Shown: positions 1-9,590, counted from the first letter of the stretch. The stretch is 64,000 nt of DNA from Palsa-661 sp035535015 (GCA_035535015.1 DATLQU010000045.1:6681-70680), one strand, 5' to 3'. Notes: generated from the letters alone by a model not told the origin. Program-made: numbers and translations.

Positions 1-429
1 CCGGCCGCCCTCGTGTCCCAGGGTCTCACCCTGGCCACGAACTCGATCCTCATGGGGACCATGTCGGTGTCCGGCCAGGTCGACCCGACCTGGGTGGAAG
101 GCCCCGGTCCCCTGGCCGTCCAGGGCTCTGCCGTTCAGTCCTTCATCGGCGGCATCAAGGCCCTCGAGCAGAATCAGATCGGATGGTGGAGCGCTCTCGC
201 TCCCGGGGTGACGGCGCCGGCGGCGCTCGTGGGAGCTCACGTAACCGGTTATGACGCCAGCCTGGATGTCACCGTCACCGCCACGGGCACACAGGCCTCG
301 AGCGTCCAGCTCACGGACACGGCCACCATCGCCGGCGGCGGCGCCCCCGGCCGCTACCTGGTCAGCGTCGTCCAGACGGTTTCCCAGGGCCAGCTCCTGA
401 TCACGAGCTGGACCCTTCACCCCGCCTGA
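1..429 (+). CDS. Hypothetical protein, 3' part of a gene cut by the window edge
   Basis: The frame is open from base 1 to the TGA at 427-429, so the gene probably starts left of the window; a GTG at 13 is only a possible start. The visible ~142 residues are rich in Val, Thr, Ser and Gly. They end in an alternating hydrophobic/polar stretch (YLVSVVQTVSQGQLLITSW) that looks like beta strands. I see no transmembrane segment, no catalytic motif and no family I recognise. A beta-rich exported or structural domain is a guess. It converges on the GGDEF/EAL gene. Confidence 0.6.
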   Translation, partial: PAALVSQGLTLATNSILMGTMSVSGQVDPTWVEGPGPLAVQGSAVQSFIGGIKALEQNQIGWWSALAPGVTAPAALVGAHVTGYDASLDVTVTATGTQASSVQLTDTATIAGGGAPGRYLVSVVQTVSQGQLLITSWTLHPA

Positions 430-774
430 CCCCGGCTCATGGTCGGCTCGGGCCCCCGGCGAACCCCGAGGCACGAACAGCCCAGATCGCGGTCACCACC
501 TGAGCCCAAGGTCCTGATTTGGCCGAATTTTGTGAAAGCCGTGGGTTTGAGTTGTCCGGCGGGGCGCAGTCTTCGGGGGACGGGAACCGATCTCCGGCCG
601 GTCCGGGTGCCCAAACAGCGCCCGGTCACCCGAGCGGGGGGCCACGTTGATTCATCGCCGTGGCCTGGAAGCGGGAAAGGGAAGGGGTCAGGGGGGCGGC
701 GCCCTCGGTGCTTGCGCCGAAGGCACGCAGACCCCTCCCCTACCCGCTTTCACAGGTCGGGTCGGGGCCGGAGT
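430..774. other. Intergenic gap without a gene
   Basis: This is 345 bases between two convergent genes. Open frames on both strands are arginine/proline-rich and look like composition artefacts. I see no convincing terminator hairpin or riboswitch. Confidence 0.5.
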
Positions 775-3408
775 TCAGCTCCGGTCGGCGGCCGATCCGG
801 CGGCCTGGTGCCGGGGGCGCCAGAAGGGCGGGATGTCCCGGGGCCGCCGCGGTTCGGCCAGCAGGTACCCCTGGTACAGGTCACACCCGAGCTGACGCGC
901 CACATGGCGCTGTTGACGGTTCTCCACCCCCTCGGCGATCACCCGCAGTCCCAGACCGTGACCCAGGTCGGTGATGGCGGCGACGATCCGCTCGTCCTCG
1001 GTGTCGCTGCCGAGGCCCATCACGAAGGAACGGTCGATCTTCAGGTAGCTGACGGGCAGGCGCTTCAGGTAGCTGAGCGATGAGTACCCGGTGCCGAAGT
1101 CGTCGATGGCCAGGCGGATCCCGAACTCCCGCAACTCGTTCAGCAGCCCGTGCAGCCGGACGTCATCGGACACGATGCCCGATTCGGTGATCTCGAGCAT
1201 GAGCGCCCCGGGGGGCAGCCCACTTTTCTCCAGCGCACCGCGCACGGCCGGCAGCAACTGGGAACCGTCGAACTGGCGAGGCGACACGTTCACGGCCAGG
1301 AAGGAGTCGTTGGCTTCGGGGTACATGGTGCGCCAACGCGCCATCTGGGCGCAACCCGCCTCGAGGACCCACTGACCGAGGGCGATGATCAGCTCCGACT
1401 CTTCGGCCAGACCGACGAATCGTCCCGGAAGCAGGAGCCCCCGGCGCGGGTGTTCCCACCGCACCAGAGCCTCGAGGCCGAGCACCCGGCCATTGGCCAG
1501 AGACGCCAGCGGCTGGTACTCGAGCCGCAACTCCCCGTTCTCCACGGCGGCGCGCAGGTCGTGCTCGAGCTCGAGACGGCTGCCCACCTCTTCGCGCAGC
1601 CCGGCGTCGAAGATGGCCACCCGTCCCCGACCACGCGTCTTCGCCTGCAGCATGGCCATGTCGGCGTCCTGCAACACCTCCGACGCCTCGCGTCCCACGT
1701 CGGCCAGACGCACGAGCCCGATGCTCGGAGTGACGGTGAGTGTCCGTCCCGTGCTCAGCTGCACGGGACGCGACAAGATCGACCGCAACTCTTCGGCCCG
1801 GTGAAGAGCGGCGTCGGTGTCGGGCACGCCGACCTCGAGGGCGGCGAACTCGTCGCCGTGGAGCCGGCTCAGGCTCACCGCCCGGGGCATGGCCGTCCGC
1901 AATCTCTGGGCCACCGCCCGTAGGACCTCGTCGCCCACGGCGTGACCGAGAGAGTCGTTCACCAACTTGAACCGGTCGAGATCGAAGAAGAACATCACGA
2001 GCCCGTCACGCTCGGAGTCCCTGACCTCGAGAGCCGCCTCCACGGCGGCCAGGAAGCCGCTCCGGTTGGCCAGCGAGGTGAGAGGGTCGTTGCGGGCTTC
2101 CCAGGCGAGCCGGTCCAACAGGATCTTGCGCTCGGTGATATCGGATACCGAGCACACCACGGCCCCGGCCATCGAATCCTCGGCGTCGTCGATCGGCCGG
2201 GAGCTCACCGACAGCCACTGCTCCTTGCCATCCTCGTCGCGCACACCGATCACCACGTCGGAGGAGCCTTCGTGGCGCGCCAACGCCACGGCCAGGGGAA
2301 GGTCGGCCGGGGCGAAAGGCTGCGTGTCGTTCTTCCGGGCCGGGCCGCCACCGGTGAAGATGAGGTCGCCCCGGCTGCCGTCGAGCCGGCTTCCGAGGAT
2401 CCGGACGGCGGACTCGTTGGCCGCGGTCACCGCTCCTTCGCGGTCGATGACGATCACGCCCTCTTCGAGGGCCGCCACGGCGGCGGCGTAGCGTTGTTCG
2501 ATCGCGGCGCGCGCCTGAGCTTCCTCCTCCGCCCGCTTGCGCTCCGAGACGTCGCGCAGGATCACCTGGAAGGCGGGCTTGCCGCCCCAGGTCGTGCGCA
2601 CGCTCACGATGTCGACGACGAACTTCACGCCGTCGGGATGCACCATCGTCACCTCGGTGCCCTTCACGGTGTCGCCCGGTTCGTTCAACTGCGACAGCCG
2701 GGCGACGATGGGCCCGATGTCGGTGGGACTGATGAACAGCGTCATGGGCTTGCCCAGCGCCTCGGTCAAGACGTTCAGTCCGGCGAAGTGGAGCGCGGCG
2801 GGGTTGGCGTAGACGATGATCCCTTCTTGGTGGACGATGATCCCGTCGGGTGAGTGCTCGACGAGGAGCTTGAGCCGCTCTCCCACGTCGGCCGTGACCC
2901 AGGGCACCGAGCCCGGGTCCTTCACGTCGGCCATGATCCCGAAGAAACCGCGGGACTCGGGCAGAAGCGTGGCCCGGACGAGGATCCGGTGGATCACCCC
3001 TCCGGGCTCCTCCATCTCCTGGATCAGCTCGTAGTTGTCCCACATCACGCCGGCCTTCACCGTCTCCACGATCGGGGCCAACAGCACGTCGCCGAGATCC
3101 TCCAGAGCCACCAGACGCCCGTCAGGACCGGGCGGCACCCGGTAACGACCCCCGGCCGGGGGGTTCTTGACCAGGGATTCGAAACGGGAGTGCCAGACCA
3201 GTCCCGGCCCCGGGGTGGTGAGCTCCCAGGTGGCCACGCCGGCCAGACCGGACAGAAGGGCCAGACGTTCGGGAGCCTCGTCGGATTCCGGCTCTGCGCT
3301 CGGCACCCGGCCATCCCCGGCGTCAGGGTACCCGGCGCCGTTCGACGCCCCGCGTTGTGGTGCCGTGGCGGGGGCGTTCTGAACCAAGCCCAGGCGCGCA
3401 TCAGGCAT
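775..3408 (-). CDS. PAS-GGDEF-EAL cyclic-di-GMP signalling protein
   Basis: Predicted cytosolic c-di-GMP turnover protein of 877 residues. In order it has a degenerate PAS-like segment (about 50-170), two PAS domains (about 175-290 and 300-425, each ending in a D-x-S/T-E-R-K signature), a GGDEF domain (about 430-600) and an EAL domain (about 605-860). The GGDEF signature reads HGDEF (residues 517-521), so cyclase activity is uncertain. The EAL half keeps GLEALVRWEH, LEITESG, DDFGTGYSSL, VIAEGVEN and QGYLLA, so phosphodiesterase activity is likely. There is no transmembrane helix, so the signal is probably sensed in the cytosol by the PAS domains. AGGTAGG lies just upstream of the ATG. Confidence 0.93.
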   Translation of the reverse strand: MPDARLGLVQNAPATAPQRGASNGAGYPDAGDGRVPSAEPESDEAPERLALLSGLAGVATWELTTPGPGLVWHSRFESLVKNPPAGGRYRVPPGPDGRLVALEDLGDVLLAPIVETVKAGVMWDNYELIQEMEEPGGVIHRILVRATLLPESRGFFGIMADVKDPGSVPWVTADVGERLKLLVEHSPDGIIVHQEGIIVYANPAALHFAGLNVLTEALGKPMTLFISPTDIGPIVARLSQLNEPGDTVKGTEVTMVHPDGVKFVVDIVSVRTTWGGKPAFQVILRDVSERKRAEEEAQARAAIEQRYAAAVAALEEGVIVIDREGAVTAANESAVRILGSRLDGSRGDLIFTGGGPARKNDTQPFAPADLPLAVALARHEGSSDVVIGVRDEDGKEQWLSVSSRPIDDAEDSMAGAVVCSVSDITERKILLDRLAWEARNDPLTSLANRSGFLAAVEAALEVRDSERDGLVMFFFDLDRFKLVNDSLGHAVGDEVLRAVAQRLRTAMPRAVSLSRLHGDEFAALEVGVPDTDAALHRAEELRSILSRPVQLSTGRTLTVTPSIGLVRLADVGREASEVLQDADMAMLQAKTRGRGRVAIFDAGLREEVGSRLELEHDLRAAVENGELRLEYQPLASLANGRVLGLEALVRWEHPRRGLLLPGRFVGLAEESELIIALGQWVLEAGCAQMARWRTMYPEANDSFLAVNVSPRQFDGSQLLPAVRGALEKSGLPPGALMLEITESGIVSDDVRLHGLLNELREFGIRLAIDDFGTGYSSLSYLKRLPVSYLKIDRSFVMGLGSDTEDERIVAAITDLGHGLGLRVIAEGVENRQQRHVARQLGCDLYQGYLLAEPRRPRDIPPFWRPRHQAAGSAADRS

Positions 3409-3630
3409 GCCTACCTATCGGTGCGCCCCACCCCGATCTTTACCTCGGGACCGCTCAGGGCCACGATCCGCGCGGAAAGCCCGCACTTTGCGGCGAATTC
3501 TCGAATGACAAGGTTGTGATTCAAAGGAAAAGGCCCTTGTACCGTGGCTCCACAGTCACGAAGACCGTTTTGCGTCTTTACGCCGCGCATCACAGCCCTT
3601 ACTCTGGCTCCTGTTGCCAATGTGGCTAGT

Positions 3631-3684
3631 GAGTCACAAACGGCCAATGAGTCACAAACGGCCAATGAGTCACAAACGGCCAAA
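3631..3684 (+). repeat. 18-bp tandem repeat, three copies
   Basis: The unit GAGTCACAAACGGCCAAT begins at 3631, 3649 and 3667. The third copy differs at its last base. It lies 20 bases before the ketosynthase start, in the probable leader or promoter. Similar 18-19-bp arrays occur at three other intergenic places in the window. Confidence 0.9.
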
Positions 3685-3704
3685 GGGCCAAGGGGGGTTG
3701 AGAG

Positions 3705-4913
3705 ATGTCTTCGGGACCGGCGAGGATGTTGGAAACGTCATTCCCCCCCCAACCCGTTTCGATCTGCGGCATCGGTGCGGTGAGCGGTTACGGCTGGGGC
3801 GAGAAGCTCCTCCGGGAGGGCCTCTACACGAGCGAATCGGCGGTCCGCTGCCGGAGCGGTTTCTCTCCCACCTTCGACGACGACTGGGGCTGGGTGGCCC
3901 TGATCGACGACGCCGGGAACCCCGATGACGGGCCCAGCCGCATGATGCGGGCCGTGCGTCACGCCGGGCGCGAAGCGGTCCACAACGCCTTCGACCGGGG
4001 CTGGCGCCCGGGGGGCAACGTCGGACTGATCCACGGCGTCGTCCTCGGAGACGTCGACCACTGGGCCGAGTACCACCACCGCCACGGTGCCGGCACCACC
4101 CGACGTAACTGGCTCGAGCTCATGCCGTCCACGGTCTTGATGGGCTTCATGAAGGAATTCGACTTCCACGGTCCTTCGATGAACGTCACCGCCATGTGCG
4201 CCTCGGGCGTGGTGGGTCTCCTCACGGCCCGGATGTGGATCAACGCCGGCCTGGCCACCGACGTGGTCGTCATCGCCTCGGACGTCTCGGTCTCCCCCGA
4301 GAACGCCAAGTCCTTCGGAAACCTCGGCGTCCTGCACATCGACGCGCCCCCCTGGGACGTCTGCCGACCCTTCCAGGAAGGCAGCCGGGGATTCAATCCC
4401 GGCGAGGCCTCGGTGGCCATGGTCGTCTCCGGCCGACCCCGGGCGTCATACGGAACGGTCCTCGGCGGGGCCATGTCCTCCGACGGCTATCACCCCGTCT
4501 CCATCGCTCCTGACCTGCTCCAGGTCCGCCGGGCCTTCACCGGAGCTCTCGACGACGCCGGAGTCCTGGGCAGCGACATCGCCTACCTGAACGCCCACGG
4601 CACGGGGACGGCCCAGTGTGACGGTACCGAGAGTGCGCTCTTCGACGAACTGCTCCCGAACGCCGAGGGCATCTTCTCCATGAAGCCGTTGGTGGGTCAC
4701 ACCCAGGGAGCCTCGGCCGCGATCGAGATCGTGGCCAGCCTCTACGGCTTCGAGACGGGCGTCATCCCCGCTCCTCGCCGGGTCTCGAAGGGCCATCCCA
4801 AGCTGCTCGACGGTCTGACGGCGGCCGCCGAGGGTCCCATCATGAAGTCGTCGCTCGGCATGGGCGGCCACAACGCCGTCGTCGTCCTCGAGGCACCCTC
4901 GGCATCGAGCTGA
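3705..4913 (+). CDS. Beta-ketoacyl synthase family protein (FabF/KAS-like)
   Basis: A 402-residue thiolase-fold condensing enzyme. The Cys-His-His triad can be read as C165 in NVTAMCASG, H298 in LNAHGTGT and H332 in PLVGHTQG, with the usual Lys at 327. The C-terminal SSLGMGGHNAVVVLEAP is also typical. Length fits type II (discrete) ketosynthases, which join an acyl thioester to malonyl-ACP. The sequence round the nucleophile (AMCASG rather than ACSSS) departs from ordinary FabF, so a dedicated secondary role is possible. No ACP, ketoreductase or chain-length-factor partner is adjacent; the nearest carrier protein lies 10 kb away on the other strand. A G-rich ribosome-binding site precedes the ATG. 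Confidence 0.85.
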   Translation: MSSGPARMLETSFPPQPVSICGIGAVSGYGWGEKLLREGLYTSESAVRCRSGFSPTFDDDWGWVALIDDAGNPDDGPSRMMRAVRHAGREAVHNAFDRGWRPGGNVGLIHGVVLGDVDHWAEYHHRHGAGTTRRNWLELMPSTVLMGFMKEFDFHGPSMNVTAMCASGVVGLLTARMWINAGLATDVVVIASDVSVSPENAKSFGNLGVLHIDAPPWDVCRPFQEGSRGFNPGEASVAMVVSGRPRASYGTVLGGAMSSDGYHPVSIAPDLLQVRRAFTGALDDAGVLGSDIAYLNAHGTGTAQCDGTESALFDELLPNAEGIFSMKPLVGHTQGASAAIEIVASLYGFETGVIPAPRRVSKGHPKLLDGLTAAAEGPIMKSSLGMGGHNAVVVLEAPSASS

Positions 4914-4985
4914 CCGGCGCACCGAAGCCCGTCTGCCGAACCCGTCGCCTCCGACCAGCGTCGCCGCCAGTTAGGGTCATCGGCC

Positions 4986-5444
4986 ATGGACATCGGCGAT
5001 CTGGTTCCCGACTTCGAGTTGGCCGACGAGACGGGCACCGTCCGCAAACTGAGCGACCTGCTCACCGCAGGTCCCGTGACCCTGTTCTTCTACCCGGGCG
5101 CCATGACCTACGGCTGCACCAAGGAAAGCTGCCACTTCCGCGACCTGAAGAAGGAGTTCGAGCAGGCCGGCGGCCAGCGGGTCGGCATCTCGGCCGACAC
5201 GGTCGAGAAGCAGAAGGAATTCTCCGACACGTACAACTTCGACTTCCCCCTCCTCTCGGACCCCGATCGCCAGGTGGCCCAGATCTTCGGGGTCAAGCGC
5301 AGCGGCGGTCTCGTCCCCGTCAAGCGCAACACCTTCGTCATCGACACCGACCGGTTGGTCATCGGCGTCATCAAGAGCGAATTGAGCATGCAGAAGCACG
5401 CCGACCGCGCCCTCGACATCCTGCGCCGGCGCTCGACCGTGTAG
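4986..5444 (+). CDS. Peroxiredoxin, BCP/PrxQ-like
   Basis: A 152-residue AhpC/TSA-fold peroxidase that reduces hydrogen peroxide and organic peroxides in the cytosol. The active-site stretch FYPGAMTYGCTKESC gives a peroxidatic Cys at 44 and a second Cys at 49, the BCP-type spacing. Thr in TYGCT and Arg in HFRD match the family, although TYGC replaces the common TPGC. The C-terminal NTFVIDTDRLV strand is typical. It follows the ketosynthase gene by 72 bases and may share its transcript. Confidence 0.92.
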   Translation: MDIGDLVPDFELADETGTVRKLSDLLTAGPVTLFFYPGAMTYGCTKESCHFRDLKKEFEQAGGQRVGISADTVEKQKEFSDTYNFDFPLLSDPDRQVAQIFGVKRSGGLVPVKRNTFVIDTDRLVIGVIKSELSMQKHADRALDILRRRSTV

Positions 5445-5523
5445 CGGCCTTTTCCTCTGGACCGCCCCAGTAGGATCGGGAGCTGCCGGCCGCAACTGGG
5501 CGGGCACGAGCGGAGGGAACTAG

Positions 5524-8154
5524 ATGAATCGGCGACGTTCACGCCGTGCCGTCGTGGCCGTGACCGCCCTGATCGTGGTCACCAGCGGGATCGTGGCCAC
5601 CGGCGCCCTGGCCGGTTCCCCGCCCAACGTGATCACCGGCGCCTACGACAACCTCCGCTCGGGCTGGGATCCGAACGAGCCGAACCTCTCGCCCTCCGAC
5701 GTCCAGTCGGCGTCTTTCGGCCAGGTCTTCACCCGGCAGCTGAAAGGATCGGTCTACGCCCAACCGCTGGTGGTGAACGGCACGGTCATCGTCACCACCG
5801 AGAAGGCCCGGGCCTACGGCCTGAACGCCACCACGGGCAAGGTGCAGTGGAGGCGCCACTTCGGCAAGCCCCTTTTGTCCTCCACCATCTCCTGCGGGGA
5901 CCTCACCCCTGACCTCGGCTCCACCTCGACCCCCGTCGTCGACCCGTCGACGGACACCATCTACATGACGGTCCGGCTCCAGAAGGGCAAGGGGGCGGCG
6001 AACAACCACACCTGGATGGAGGCCATATCGGCCGCCACCGGCAAGAACAGGCCGGGATTCCCGGTCGAGATCTCCGGCACCCCCGACAACACCCCGGGTG
6101 TCCCCTTCGCCGGGGCCAGCCAGCTGCAACGTCCGGCGCTGCTGCTCCTCGGAGGTGTCGTCTACGCGGCCTTCTCGAGCGACTGCGACAACCCCACCTA
6201 CCGGGGCATCGTCGTCGGGGTCTCCACCACCACCCACTCCGTCACCACCATGTGGAGCGACGAGGCCGGAGCCGGAACGAGCCCCAATTCCCAGGCCGGC
6301 ATCTGGCAGTCGGGTGGCGGGATCGTCTCCGACGGGCCCAACCGGATCTTCGTCACCACCGGCAACGGCATCGCCCCACCGCCTTCGGCCGGCACCGATC
6401 CCCCGCCGACGCTCTCGGAATCGGTGGTCGCCCTCACCATCGGCAGCAACGGCAAGCTCACCCCCACCGACTACTTCGCCCCCTCCAACGCCCCCACCTT
6501 GGACCAGAACGACCAGGACTTCGGCTCCGGAGGACCGATCGCGCTGCCATCTGCGTATTTCGGAACGAGCTCCGATCCGAACCTGCTCATCCAGGACGGA
6601 AAGGACGGCCGGATCTATCTCCTCGACCGCGACAACCTGGGGGGCCGCTCCCAGGGTCCCGGCGGCACCGACGATCCCCTCCAGCTCATCGGTCCCTTCA
6701 ACGGCCTCTGGGGCCACCCCGCTGTCTACGGGGGTGAGGGGGGTTGGGTCTATATCGCCGAGTCGACGGGTGGTGGGGTGCTCCGCGCCCTCAGCTACGG
6801 CGTCACCAGCGGTGGCGTCCCCCAGTTCACCTCGGCGGGCACGAGCACCGGGGCCCTCGGCTACTCGTCGGGATCGCCGACGGTGACGAGCAACGGCACC
6901 ACCGCCGGTAGCGCCGTCGTCTGGCTCGTCTACGCCGGCGGCACCTCGGGGGCAGGCGCCCAGCTGCGCGCCTACGGAGCCATCCCGAGCGGAGGCACCC
7001 TGCCGTTGCTGTGGTCGGCACCCATCGGCACGGCGTCCAAGTTCTCCGACGTCACCGCCGCCAACGGCATGGTCTACGTCGGCACCCGCACCGGCCTCGT
7101 CTACGCCTTCGGCACCAAGTCGAACGCACCGCTCCAGGCCGCACCCGTCGACTTCGGCCGCGTCCCGGTCGGCACCGCCAAGACCGAGAACGTCACGGTC
7201 ACCGCCACCCGCTCGACCGCCATCACCGGGGTCACCTCCCCCGTCGGCGTCCAGAACGTGAGCGGACTGTCGGGTCGTATCCCGGCGAACACGGGTGCTG
7301 GATTCCAGGGGTCGACGGGCGCCTCCGGCACCGCCCCCCTCGACCCGCAAACCCCGGAGTTCAGCGTCCGGGTCCCGAGACACCGCCACCCCCTGGCGCC
7401 GGGCCAGAGCCTCACCATCCCGGTCACCTTCACCCCGCGCTCCGCCGGCACCGTGGTGGCCGACATCACCGTCACCAGCACCACGGGATCGCGGACCCTG
7501 GCCCTCACCGGCTACGGCACCGCTCCCGGTCTCATCCTGTCGGCCCCGCCCGTCTCGTTCGGCGTCCTCGACACCGGGGCGGGCGGCAAGACCCTCACCT
7601 TCACCGTGGCCAATTCCTGGGATCGACCCGAGACCATCACGGCGGTCACGTCGGCCACCGCCCCCTTCACCGTCACCGGCCTGCCCCACCTCGGCACCGT
7701 CCTCGAGCCCCAGCAGGCGGTCACGGTGTCCGTCGCCTACGACCCGACGGCCCCGGGGACCGACGATCAGTTCATCACCGTCACCTCCGACCACGGTGCG
7801 GTGTCCGAACCGCTCACCGGAGCGGCCGTAACGGGCACCGCCGTTCTGGCGTTGACCCCCAGTGTTCTCAATTTCGGATCCGTCCCCGTCGGCCGGTCGG
7901 TGACGCTCACCTTCCACATCGACAACACCGGCAACATCCCCCTCACCATTTCGCGAGCGGCGGCACCCTCGGGCGTCTTCTCGGCCGACCGGCCTCTGCC
8001 CGAAGGCATCACCTTGGATCCCGACACCGGGGTCAGCCAGGCCGTCACCTTCACACCCACCGCGTCAGGCTCCTTCTCGGGTCGTTACACCTTCGGTGCG
8101 GAGAACGGACACGGGACTCTCGCGGTCACCTTCAGCGGGGTCGGCACCCCGTAA
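5524..8154 (+). CDS. Exported PQQ-propeller-like protein with three choice-of-anchor-D/Ig-like repeats
   Basis: An 876-residue protein with a signal peptide (MNRRRSRRAV, a hydrophobic core to about residue 29, then an ALAG cleavage region). Residues about 35-535 look like a PQQ/quinoprotein-type beta-propeller (SVYAQPLVVNG, AYGLNATTGKVQW, MVYVGTRTGLVYAFG). Three tandem ~100-residue Ig-like domains follow, each opening with a phrase such as VDFGRVPVGTAKTENV, VSFGVLDTGAGGKTLTF or LNFGSVPVGRSVTLTF. No membrane anchor or sorting motif is seen at the C-terminus. GGAGGG sits 8 bases before the ATG. A surface or extracellular binding role is inferred; no enzyme function can be claimed. Confidence 0.85.
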   Translation: MNRRRSRRAVVAVTALIVVTSGIVATGALAGSPPNVITGAYDNLRSGWDPNEPNLSPSDVQSASFGQVFTRQLKGSVYAQPLVVNGTVIVTTEKARAYGLNATTGKVQWRRHFGKPLLSSTISCGDLTPDLGSTSTPVVDPSTDTIYMTVRLQKGKGAANNHTWMEAISAATGKNRPGFPVEISGTPDNTPGVPFAGASQLQRPALLLLGGVVYAAFSSDCDNPTYRGIVVGVSTTTHSVTTMWSDEAGAGTSPNSQAGIWQSGGGIVSDGPNRIFVTTGNGIAPPPSAGTDPPPTLSESVVALTIGSNGKLTPTDYFAPSNAPTLDQNDQDFGSGGPIALPSAYFGTSSDPNLLIQDGKDGRIYLLDRDNLGGRSQGPGGTDDPLQLIGPFNGLWGHPAVYGGEGGWVYIAESTGGGVLRALSYGVTSGGVPQFTSAGTSTGALGYSSGSPTVTSNGTTAGSAVVWLVYAGGTSGAGAQLRAYGAIPSGGTLPLLWSAPIGTASKFSDVTAANGMVYVGTRTGLVYAFGTKSNAPLQAAPVDFGRVPVGTAKTENVTVTATRSTAITGVTSPVGVQNVSGLSGRIPANTGAGFQGSTGASGTAPLDPQTPEFSVRVPRHRHPLAPGQSLTIPVTFTPRSAGTVVADITVTSTTGSRTLALTGYGTAPGLILSAPPVSFGVLDTGAGGKTLTFTVANSWDRPETITAVTSATAPFTVTGLPHLGTVLEPQQAVTVSVAYDPTAPGTDDQFITVTSDHGAVSEPLTGAAVTGTAVLALTPSVLNFGSVPVGRSVTLTFHIDNTGNIPLTISRAAAPSGVFSADRPLPEGITLDPDTGVSQAVTFTPTASGSFSGRYTFGAENGHGTLAVTFSGVGTP

Positions 8155-8280
8155 ACGTCGGTCGGCGACCCGGGTCGAGACCTTCGGGAGCCCTGTTGTC
8201 TCCCGGGTACGGTTGTGCTGGACTTCACCTGTGAGTGGGGCCCACTCAAGGTGGGCCATCTCTCCGAGGAGATCGTGTCA

Positions 8281-9120
8281 ATGGCGGGCGACGGGAACCG
8301 GGCGGAAACAAAAGTCGCGCTCCGACTGACTGTCGGTCTGCTGATCGCCGCCACCAGTTTCATCGGCTTGGCACCGTCGGCCTTCGCCGACGCCCATTCC
8401 GGACCGCTGATCGCCCCGCGCACCGCCACCTTCGTCATTCCACCCAAGGCGCAGCCGGGAACGGTCTGGGTCCTGAGCGTCTGGCGTAAGGCCCAACTCT
8501 TGGGCTCGGACACGGGCAACTCGGGGGTTCTCCAGGTGACGGTGCCGCGTTCGGTGCACGGCCTCCTCCAGGCCGACGTCCGACGCGATGGTCGCTGGTA
8601 CTCCGGTGCCCGCCACCTGTTGCCGGGCAGTCACGGACATGGCGGGGGCGGTTCCGGCGGTCACGGGGGCGGGAACGGCGGCGGTGGCACAGGCGGTGGC
8701 ACAGGCGGCGGCACGGGAACCGGCGGCCGCACGGGAACCGGCGGCGGCAGCGGAACCGGCGGCGGCACGGGCACAGGCGGCGGCAGCGGAACCGGCGGCG
8801 GCACGGGCACCGGCGGCGGCACGGGCACCGGCGGCTCCGGGGGTTCGGGCACCGGCGGCTCGGGTGGCGCCGGGCCCACGGCCACCGGACGCGGCGGCTC
8901 GTCGGACCCCGGCACCAGCACCGGCTCGGCCGGCACGCCGTCCGCCCCCTTCCCTCACGTCCTCACCCGGGGGGCCGGATCGACCAAGCCCGCCTCGGGA
9001 TCGGCCCTCGCCTTCACCGGCCTCGACGGCGCCTTCTGGACGACCGCCGCCTCCGGCCTCGGTCTCTTCGCCCTGGGTGGCATGCTCCTCATCCGCCGCC
9101 GGAGGGTGGCCCGAAACTAA
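8281..9120 (+). CDS. Sortase-anchored cell-wall protein with Gly/Thr-rich stalk (LAFTG)
   Basis: A 279-residue protein. I chose the ATG at 8281 because GAGGAG lies 9 bases upstream and a signal peptide follows (LTVGLLIAATSFIG, then SAFADA). The mature part has a short beta-like domain and then about 75 residues of GTGGG-type low-complexity repeat, probably a flexible stalk. It ends with LAFTG, a hydrophobic helix and RRRRVARN. LAxTG is the signal expected for class E sortases of actinobacteria. The two stop codons overlap the convergent gene by 4 bases. No sortase gene is in the window. Confidence 0.82.
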   Translation: MAGDGNRAETKVALRLTVGLLIAATSFIGLAPSAFADAHSGPLIAPRTATFVIPPKAQPGTVWVLSVWRKAQLLGSDTGNSGVLQVTVPRSVHGLLQADVRRDGRWYSGARHLLPGSHGHGGGGSGGHGGGNGGGGTGGGTGGGTGTGGRTGTGGGSGTGGGTGTGGGSGTGGGTGTGGGTGTGGSGGSGTGGSGGAGPTATGRGGSSDPGTSTGSAGTPSAPFPHVLTRGAGSTKPASGSALAFTGLDGAFWTTAASGLGLFALGGMLLIRRRRVARN

Positions 9121-9590
9121 AAGCTGACCGGTCCGCCGGCGTGCACGATCAGCGAGTACGCGGTGATCTCGTGGAAGTTGCACGTTCCGTTGGCATTGCG
9201 CGCCGTCTCGATCGTTCCCCTGATGTGGGCCGTCCCGCTGGCCTTGATCTTGGCGTAGACGCCGAACCCGCCGTTGATCGTGTACGTACCGCTCCCGCCC
9301 TGGTGGCCGGTGTAGATCTTCTGGTCGAACCGGAACGTCCCCTTGACATGGCCATGGTGGATCTTGAAACCGCCGGCGGCGAACACGGCATCGTCGGTGG
9401 TGTGACCCTGGTAGTCCGTCCCGCCGGCCGTGAACGCACCCGAGGCGAAGATCGACCCCGGCCCGGTCTGCGAGTCGAAGACCAAGGTGAAGTGTTCGGT
9501 CCCCCCCGAACCGGCGAACGCCGCCACCGGAGTGGCCACCGACATCACCGCCCCGAGCAGAACCGCTCCCACCACATGCTTTGCCCCCAT
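9117..9590 (-). CDS. Small exported beta-rich protein, function unknown
   Basis: A 157-residue product starting at the ATG at 9590, which has GGGGGAGG a few bases upstream. The N-terminus is a clear signal peptide (GAKHVVGAVLLGAVMSVATP, then AAFAG). The mature part is rich in Gly, Thr and His with alternating strands (HFTLVFDSQTGPGSIFASG; VKGTFRFDQKIYTG; TAHIRGTIETARN), suggesting one beta-barrel domain. I do not recognise the family. A longer upstream frame would put 20 Arg/Gly residues before the signal and is unlikely. Confidence 0.72.
   Translation of the reverse strand: MGAKHVVGAVLLGAVMSVATPVAAFAGSGGTEHFTLVFDSQTGPGSIFASGAFTAGGTDYQGHTTDDAVFAAGGFKIHHGHVKGTFRFDQKIYTGHQGGSGTYTINGGFGVYAKIKASGTAHIRGTIETARNANGTCNFHEITAYSLIVHAGGPVSF

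Noticed and set aside
439..1083. Long plus-strand frame overlapping the end of the GGDEF/EAL gene
   Set aside because: It is Arg/Pro/Gly-rich, an antisense shadow of a gene with clear EAL motifs.
3705..5444. Ketosynthase and peroxiredoxin as part of a polyketide cluster
   Set aside because: No carrier protein, ketoreductase, cyclase or chain-length factor lies nearby, so a cluster is not supported.
8640..8870. G/C-rich repeats as a CRISPR or other noncoding array
   Set aside because: They are in-frame Gly/Thr codon repeats of the sortase-anchored protein; no spacers of constant length. No CRISPR array was seen anywhere in the window.
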